Source: Candidatus Rikenella faecigallinarum
Lineage (GTDB): Bacteria > Bacteroidota > Bacteroidia > Bacteroidales > Rikenellaceae
NCBI GenBank assembly: GCA_019113395.1
Contig: DXHL01000034.1
Coordinates: forward strand, 1-57,150
Reading direction: 5' to 3'
DNA: 57,150 bases
Both the position numbers and the translations under genes were made by a program. Within the stretch, counting starts at the first letter, position 1. Every line of letters starts with the position of its first letter. Below are positions 53,063-57,150 of this stretch, piece by piece. Under the pieces are notes generated by a model, which saw only the letters and a list, made by a program, of their open reading frames with translations, was not told where the DNA came from and did no database searches.

Positions 53063-54142
53063 ATGACAAAAGAAGAAATCCTTGAGTTGCTCAAAGGGGT
53101 GAAGCACCCCGAGCAGGATAAAGATATCGTGTCGCTCGGGATGGTCGAGCACCTGACGGTCGATGCGGAGAGCGGTGCAGTTCGTTTTACGCTGAAACTG
53201 ACCAAACCGCGTGACCCCATGGCAGGCTCCATCCGTCGGGCTGTCGAAGCACTGTTGCAGGAGGCCACGGGGATGGCTCCGGTGATTGTGGTGGCCGAGC
53301 CGCTGCCGCCCGACTCCAAAGCGGCCAAACAGCAGACGATGCGCGAAAAAAGCCAGCTCCACGGGATTGGAGAGGTGATTGCCGTGGCTTCCGGCAAGGG
53401 CGGCGTGGGCAAAAGCACCGTGACGGCCAACCTGGCGGTGGCACTGGCCTCCGAAGGGTATCGCGTAGGGGTGCTCGATGCCGATATCTACGGGCCGTCG
53501 ATGCCGAAAATGTTTGGCGTGGAGGATTATAAACCGGTGGCCGAAGTGGCCGAAGACGGCTCGGACCTCGAATACATCATGCCGGCTGAGGCATACGGGG
53601 TAAAGGTGATGTCTATCGGTTTCTTTATTTCGGGCAGCGATGCACTGGTGTGGCGGGGTCCGATGGCAACCAATGCGCTGCGTCAGTTGTTGCACCAGAC
53701 GGCTTGGGGCGAACTGGACTACCTGCTTATCGACCTGCCGCCGGGAACGGGGGACCTCCACCTGACCATCGTCAGCGAACTGAAACTGTCGGGTGCAGTC
53801 ATCGTAAGTACGCCGCAGGAAGTGGCGCTGCTCGATGTGGTGCGGGGTATTGCGATGTTCCGCAACGAGCATGTCCGGGTGCCGATTCGGGGCATTGTGG
53901 AGAATATGGCGTGGTTTACGCCGGCCGAATTGCCTAACAACAAGTATTATATTTTTGGGCCTGCGGGGGCTGAGGGGCGTGTGGCTGCTTTGGCCAAACA
54001 GGAAGGGGTGCCGTTGCTGGGGTCGATTCCGTTGGTGCAGGCGATTGCCGAAGGGGGTGATGCCGGACAACCCATTGCTTCGCGCGATTCGGTGACGGGC
54101 GAGGCGTTTCGGACGGTGGCGCGGGCGTTGGTGAAGGCGTAG
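53063..54142 (+). CDS. mrp: Mrp/ApbC-type P-loop ATPase (Fe-S cluster carrier)
   Basis: 359 aa from the ATG at 53063 (a TTG at 53042 would add seven residues). The N-terminal MIP18/DUF59 domain (about 1-85, LLKGVKHPEQDKDIVSLGMV) is fused to a deviant Walker A ATPase: VASGKGGVGKSTVTANLAVA (about 114-133), followed by VLDADIYGPSMPKM and LLIDLPPGTGDLHLT. Mrp/Nbp35 proteins carry Fe-S clusters to apoproteins. The CxxC usually found in the C-terminal third is absent: the corresponding segment reads VENMAWFTPAELPNNKYYIF, so cluster binding, if any, must use other residues. Close linkage with ispG fits a Fe-S role. It ends at a hairpin terminator. Confidence 0.93.
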   Translation: MTKEEILELLKGVKHPEQDKDIVSLGMVEHLTVDAESGAVRFTLKLTKPRDPMAGSIRRAVEALLQEATGMAPVIVVAEPLPPDSKAAKQQTMREKSQLHGIGEVIAVASGKGGVGKSTVTANLAVALASEGYRVGVLDADIYGPSMPKMFGVEDYKPVAEVAEDGSDLEYIMPAEAYGVKVMSIGFFISGSDALVWRGPMATNALRQLLHQTAWGELDYLLIDLPPGTGDLHLTIVSELKLSGAVIVSTPQEVALLDVVRGIAMFRNEHVRVPIRGIVENMAWFTPAELPNNKYYIFGPAGAEGRVAALAKQEGVPLLGSIPLVQAIAEGGDAGQPIASRDSVTGEAFRTVARALVKA

Positions 54143-54224
54143 ATTTTTTCAGTTTTTAGCTCTGCACTCTCAGGGCTCCTGGTAATGTGTTAAGGGGACC
54201 GTGGCGGGGCAGGCGTAAAATGCG

Positions 54225-54260
54225 CGGGGGCGTATCTCCTCGATTGGAGATACGCCCCCG
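54225..54260 (+). terminator. Terminator of the ispG-mrp unit
   Basis: A perfect 15-bp stem (CGGGGGCGTATCTCC at 54225-54239 with 54246-54260) and a six-base loop, 83 bases after the mrp stop. It is one of two back-to-back hairpins between convergent mrp and pgk; the T tail is weak. Confidence 0.7.
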
Positions 54261-54271
54261 ACGTGTAACAA

Positions 54272-54304
54272 GCAGGGCGATGGCTCAATGAGCCATCGCC
54301 CTGC
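54272..54304 (-). terminator. Terminator of pgk
   Basis: A perfect 15-bp stem (GCAGGGCGATGGCTC at 54272-54286 with 54290-54304) and a three-base loop, 42 bases after the pgk stop; on the minus strand TTGTTACACG follows. Confidence 0.75.
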
Positions 54305-54345
54305 GACAAATGATTGTGAAACCAGTAACGGTTCCTGTCGGCAAC

Positions 54346-55605
54346 CTATTTGCGGATAGCTGCCACGCCGGGCAACTCTTTGCCTTCCATGTATTCGAGC
54401 AGTGCACCGCCACCGGTCGATACGTAGCTTACCTTAGCTGCCATACCGAACTTGTTGATGCAGGCTACCGAGTCGCCACCGCCAATGAGCGAGTAAGCTC
54501 CGTTGGCCGTAGCTTCTACAATGGCTTCGGCAATCGCCTTCGAACCATTGGCAAAGGTGTCGAATTCGAATACCCCTACCGGGCCGTTCCACAGAATGGT
54601 TTTCGATTCTTTGATAACTTTCTGGAATTTTTCAGCGGTTTTGGGTCCGATGTCCATCCCTTCCCACCCTTCGGGAATATCGTTCGAGGGGCAGATTTTG
54701 GTGTTGGCCTCGTTGCTGAAGGCATCACCGCATTTGGCATCTTCGGCCAGTACGAGGTTTACACCCAGTTTTTTCGCCTTTTCGATGATGGCAAGCGCCG
54801 TGTCGAACTGGTCTTTTTCGCAGATGGAGTTCCCTACCTTACCGCCCAGAGCAGCCATAAAGGTGTAGGTCATCCCGCCCCCGAGAATCAGGTTGTCCAC
54901 CTTTTCCATCAGGGATTCAATGATGGTGATTTTGGTCGATACTTTCGAACCGCCGAGAATAGCGGTGAAGGGTTTTTTCGGAGCCTGCAGCACGCTGTCG
55001 ATGGCTTTGAGTTCGCCTTCCATGATATAACCGAACATTTTGTCCGTGGGGAAGTATTCGGCAATCAGGGCCGTCGAGGCGTGTGCACGGTGAGCGGTCC
55101 CGAAGGCGTCGTTGATGTAGCAGTCGGCATACGAAGCGAGTTTTTTGGTAAACTCTTTCTGCGACTCTTTTACTTTGGCTTTGGCGGCTTTCTTTTCTTC
55201 GTCGGTAGCGTCTTCCTTAAGCCCGCGGGGTTTACCCTCTTCTTCGGCGTAGAAGCGGAGGTTTTCGAGCAGCAGGACGTTGCCGGGTTTCAGGGCAGCC
55301 GCTTTCTGAGCCGCTTCATCCCCCATGCAGTCGCCAGCGAAGTCGATTTTCTGTCCGAGGAGTTTTTCGACGGTGGGGATGATGTGTTTGAGCGAGAATT
55401 TGTCTTCGGCTCCTTTGGGTCGCCCGAGGTGCGACATGAGGATAACCGAGCCACCGCCGGCGAGTACTTTCTTAATCGTGGGGATAGCGGCCCGGATACG
55501 GGTGTCGTCCGTTACGTTGAAGTCGGCATCCAGGGGCACGTTGAAGTCCACACGGATGATGGCGCGTTTACCCGCGAAGTTGTAGGTGTCGATTGATTGC
55601 TGCAT
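54346..55605 (-). CDS. pgk: Phosphoglycerate kinase
   Basis: 419 aa. Pgk transfers phosphate from 1,3-bisphosphoglycerate to ADP in glycolysis. Clear blocks: [13 protein letters not shown] (about 14-26, substrate-binding Asp/Asn), [12 protein letters not shown] (about 54-65), [32 protein letters not shown] (about 163-177), [14 protein letters not shown], the nucleotide-binding [10 protein letters not shown] (about 345-354) and [13 protein letters not shown] near the end. The Lys/Glu-rich insertion [18 protein letters not shown] (about 130-147) is common in Bacteroidetes Pgk. It is transcribed alone from a promoter about 80 bases upstream to the hairpin 54304-54272. Codon use is strongly biased, as for a highly expressed gene. 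Confidence 0.97.
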   Translation of the reverse strand: MQQSIDTYNFAGKRAIIRVDFNVPLDADFNVTDDTRIRAAIPTIKKVLAGGGSVILMSHLGRPKGAEDKFSLKHIIPTVEKLLGQKIDFAGDCMGDEAAQKAAALKPGNVLLLENLRFYAEEEGKPRGLKEDATDEEKKAAKAKVKESQKEFTKKLASYADCYINDAFGTAHRAHASTALIAEYFPTDKMFGYIMEGELKAIDSVLQAPKKPFTAILGGSKVSTKITIIESLMEKVDNLILGGGMTYTFMAALGGKVGNSICEKDQFDTALAIIEKAKKLGVNLVLAEDAKCGDAFSNEANTKICPSNDIPEGWEGMDIGPKTAEKFQKVIKESKTILWNGPVGVFEFDTFANGSKAIAEAIVEATANGAYSLIGGGDSVACINKFGMAAKVSYVSTGGGALLEYMEGKELPGVAAIRK

Positions 55606-55683
55606 GATGTTTATAGCATTGAATGAGTATCTGGTAATGGATTGAGTGAATCGAGGGCAGGTTTGTTAGTTGATTCACAGTGA

Positions 55684-55716
55684 CAAAGATAGCGATATTT
55701 TCGGATATTACTAAAA
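55684..55716 (-). promoter_or_regulatory. Bacteroidetes-type promoter for pgk
   Basis: Minus-strand TTTT (55716-55713), a 21-base spacer and TATCTTTG (55691-55684), a full -10 match, lie 79 bases upstream of the pgk ATG. Confidence 0.5.
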
Positions 55717-55854
55717 TATTTTTGATACGGGAAAAGCGGGTCGGAGGGTGGGAGGAGTTGGTGGTGCGGTCGGTCGAAAGGCTTTGGGCGGAAAGAAAGC
55801 TGTCAATGGCCTGAAATTTTGAGGACAGTGACCGTGCGGGAACAAAACATTTGT

Positions 55855-56185
55855 TATCTTTGTCCTACCGGGGTGCTCCCGGCAAGACATATTGATGAAA
55901 GTGTTTAGCTTTTATCCTGAATCGGAAATCTGGAAAATTTCATCGGCATCAGGGATAGGCGGTAACACTCATTCCTTGTATACGTATGCCCCTCTCCGGG
56001 GTGTGCTCTATACCAGGTGTGGGGTATTGTTTATTTGATGCCAAGGCAGTCCAGAGCCACCGATTCGATAAACTAACGACTCCACTCTTGAACCGAAATC
56101 TGAAATTTATTATTCTGATAATCAGTAATGCCATAACGGGAATTTTATGTATTGGTACCGTAAAGTTCCCGTTGTTTCTATTTTT
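55855..56185 (+). other. Promoter-to-terminator unit with no clear gene (small RNA or small peptide candidate)
   Basis: 55606-56406 contains no recognisable gene, but an organised unit is visible. TATCTTTG at 55855-55862 is a perfect -10 box without a good -33 box. A hairpin with arms 56135-56147 (AACGGGAATTTTA) and 56161-56173, 13 bp with one G-U, is followed by a T-rich tail with a run of six T, resembling an intrinsic terminator. The transcript would be about 310 bases. It contains a 47-codon frame (55895-56038, starting MKVFSFYPESEIWK) and part of a 71-codon frame (55986-56201) that crosses the hairpin; neither resembles a known family. A small RNA is as likely as a peptide. Confidence 0.35.
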
Positions 56186-56406
56186 TCAAGAGGCAAAATA
56201 GTGTAAGAAGTACGATTCTTTTTCGATTTACCGAAAAAAATGAAACACCGATAAGAAAAGCGGTTTCATATAAAGAAATAGCATTCTTATTGCCATTGCA
56301 AAATATATTTCCATGGCTAACGAACAAATTACTTGGTAATTTATTATTTATTTGAATTCTTTCTGTATCTTTGCATTTGAAAAATCATCAAAAATTCAAA
56401 GGTGAT

Positions 56407-57015
56407 ATGGCTAATGAAAATTCTATAGATAGTACTACTCTCAAGCAACGTATAGAAGCGATGCCTGAAGATTGCATCCTGTTTCGTTCAGACTTCCCTG
56501 AATATCATACAGAATTTGTTGGTAGTATTTTGACTGAATTGACAAATGACGGTACACTTGTTAAAATTGCACATGGAATATATACCAAGCCAAGAAAAAG
56601 TCGATTCGGTATTGTACTTCCTTCGGTCGATAAAGTTGTACAGGCAATTGCAGTCCGAGATAATGCAAAGGTGTTACCATCAGGTATGACTGCATTGAAT
56701 TCATTAGGGCTATCGACTCAAGTACCAATGAATTATACATTTCTAACTACTGGAAGTGAAAGAACAATAATTATATCAAATAGGAAAGTAGTATTAAAAA
56801 GAGGTGTCCCCAAGAACTTCTGTTATGGTACCCGCCTGATTTCACTACTTGTTCAAGCACTTAAGGCTCTGAAAAAGGAGAATATAGGAGAAGGTGAATT
56901 GAATATAATTCGACAATTGATATCAAAAGAAACAGATAAGGAGACTTTAATCAAAGATGTAGATATGATGCCTGCATGGATGAAACGAATTATAAAACCA
57001 ATGCTAACCGCTTAA
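56407..57015 (+). CDS. AbiEi-type antitoxin (DUF6088 family)
   Basis: 202 aa from the ATG at 56407; the frame is open to a TTG at 56371, but the -10 box TATCTTTG at 56366-56373 puts that before the transcript. The N-terminus is a winged-helix-like region (LKQRIEAMPEDCILFRSDF and VGSILTELTNDGTLVKIAHG, about 10-60), followed by the AbiEi-like block GIYTKPRKSRFGIVLPS and VLPSGMTALNSLGLSTQVP (about 98-116). These proteins act as antitoxin and autorepressor of type IV toxin-antitoxin systems, some of which abort phage infection. The next gene, 14 bases on, is the matching toxin. The region is much AT-richer than the rest of the window, a sign of transfer. Confidence 0.88.
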   Translation: MANENSIDSTTLKQRIEAMPEDCILFRSDFPEYHTEFVGSILTELTNDGTLVKIAHGIYTKPRKSRFGIVLPSVDKVVQAIAVRDNAKVLPSGMTALNSLGLSTQVPMNYTFLTTGSERTIIISNRKVVLKRGVPKNFCYGTRLISLLVQALKALKKENIGEGELNIIRQLISKETDKETLIKDVDMMPAWMKRIIKPMLTA

Positions 57016-57029
57016 AAGGAACTTAAATT

Positions 57030-57150
57030 ATGGGAAAACTGTGGTTAAACAATGAGATAGTGGACCGTTTAGCAATGTTACAGCAGACGGAGGTTGGACA
57101 TCCTGGCGTTAATCAGGTAGCTATAGAAAAGGACTGGTGGGTAACAGTTA
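57030..57150 (+). CDS. AbiEii/AbiGii-type nucleotidyltransferase toxin (start only)
   Basis: Only the first 40 codons are in the window (MGKLWLNNEIVDRLAMLQQT..., ending EKDWWVTV). The segment VAIEKDWWVTV is the characteristic N-terminal block of AbiEii/AbiGii nucleotidyl-transferase toxins in Bacteroidetes. Such toxins transfer nucleotides to tRNA acceptor ends and are neutralised by the AbiEi antitoxin through transcriptional and functional control. The 14-base gap from the antitoxin supports one operon. The catalytic motifs lie beyond the edge, so activity cannot be judged. Confidence 0.8.
   Translation, partial: MGKLWLNNEIVDRLAMLQQTEVGHPGVNQVAIEKDWWVTV

Noticed and set aside
55949-56134. 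61-codon minus-strand frame in the junction before the AbiE genes
   Set aside because: No promoter on that strand, no family resemblance, and it opposes the promoter-terminator unit seen on the plus strand.

Overview
The window looks like a chromosomal segment of a fairly GC-rich member of the Bacteroidales, possibly an Alistipes/Rikenellaceae-type organism. The evidence is the repeated Bacteroidetes promoter -10 box TAnnTTTG, the rarity of Shine-Dalgarno sequences, lineage-typical families (DUF4251-like, DUF4271, the long form of IspG, FISUMP-type surface protein, DUF6088/AbiE), a TonB receptor and patatin/beta-barrel outer-membrane proteins, and GlnRS. The genus is inference; no rRNA is present.

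Layout. 1-9929 is one long minus-strand block: a compact operon hflX / LuxE-like acyl-transferase / flippase / dut / TPR protein (5677 down to the left edge), then three secreted DUF4251-like proteins, ruvB and rpsU. 9930-10951 is a gene-free stretch holding the rpsU promoter, a structured leader, and an AT-rich patch with many DnaA-box-like 9-mers. It separates minus-strand genes on the left from a plus-strand operon on the right (DUF4271 membrane protein, hemD, rnpA, yidD), so it is a candidate replication origin. 13474-18413 (minus) is a tripartite efflux operon, TolC / HlyD / two ABC-2 permeases, without an ATPase gene. 18594-21325 has another DUF4251-like gene, a TonB protein, tRNA-Ala(GGC) and rlmN.

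21367-22228 and about 32625-33360 are two gene-free regions built from the same small modules in different order and orientation. Many modules carry 6-9 bp hairpins whose stems differ between copies but stay paired. I consider this the most interesting and least explained signal. Between them lie a TonB-dependent receptor, a flavodoxin, DsbD, GlnRS, FolB and B12-dependent ribonucleotide reductase. A low-GC fragment of a FISUMP surface protein sits beside the second region.

34348-55605 is mostly housekeeping: a TPR protein, tadA, aspS, ftsY, a patatin/beta-barrel protein, a cyclophilin, pheS, a histidine kinase, a small cluster of DUF4838 lipoprotein + WbqC-like protein + sulfatase, rdgB, radA, ispG, mrp and pgk. 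Strong hairpin terminators separate most convergent units. From 55606 GC content drops; a promoter-terminator unit without a clear protein is followed by an AbiEi/AbiEii toxin-antitoxin pair cut by the right edge, which suggests the start of acquired DNA.
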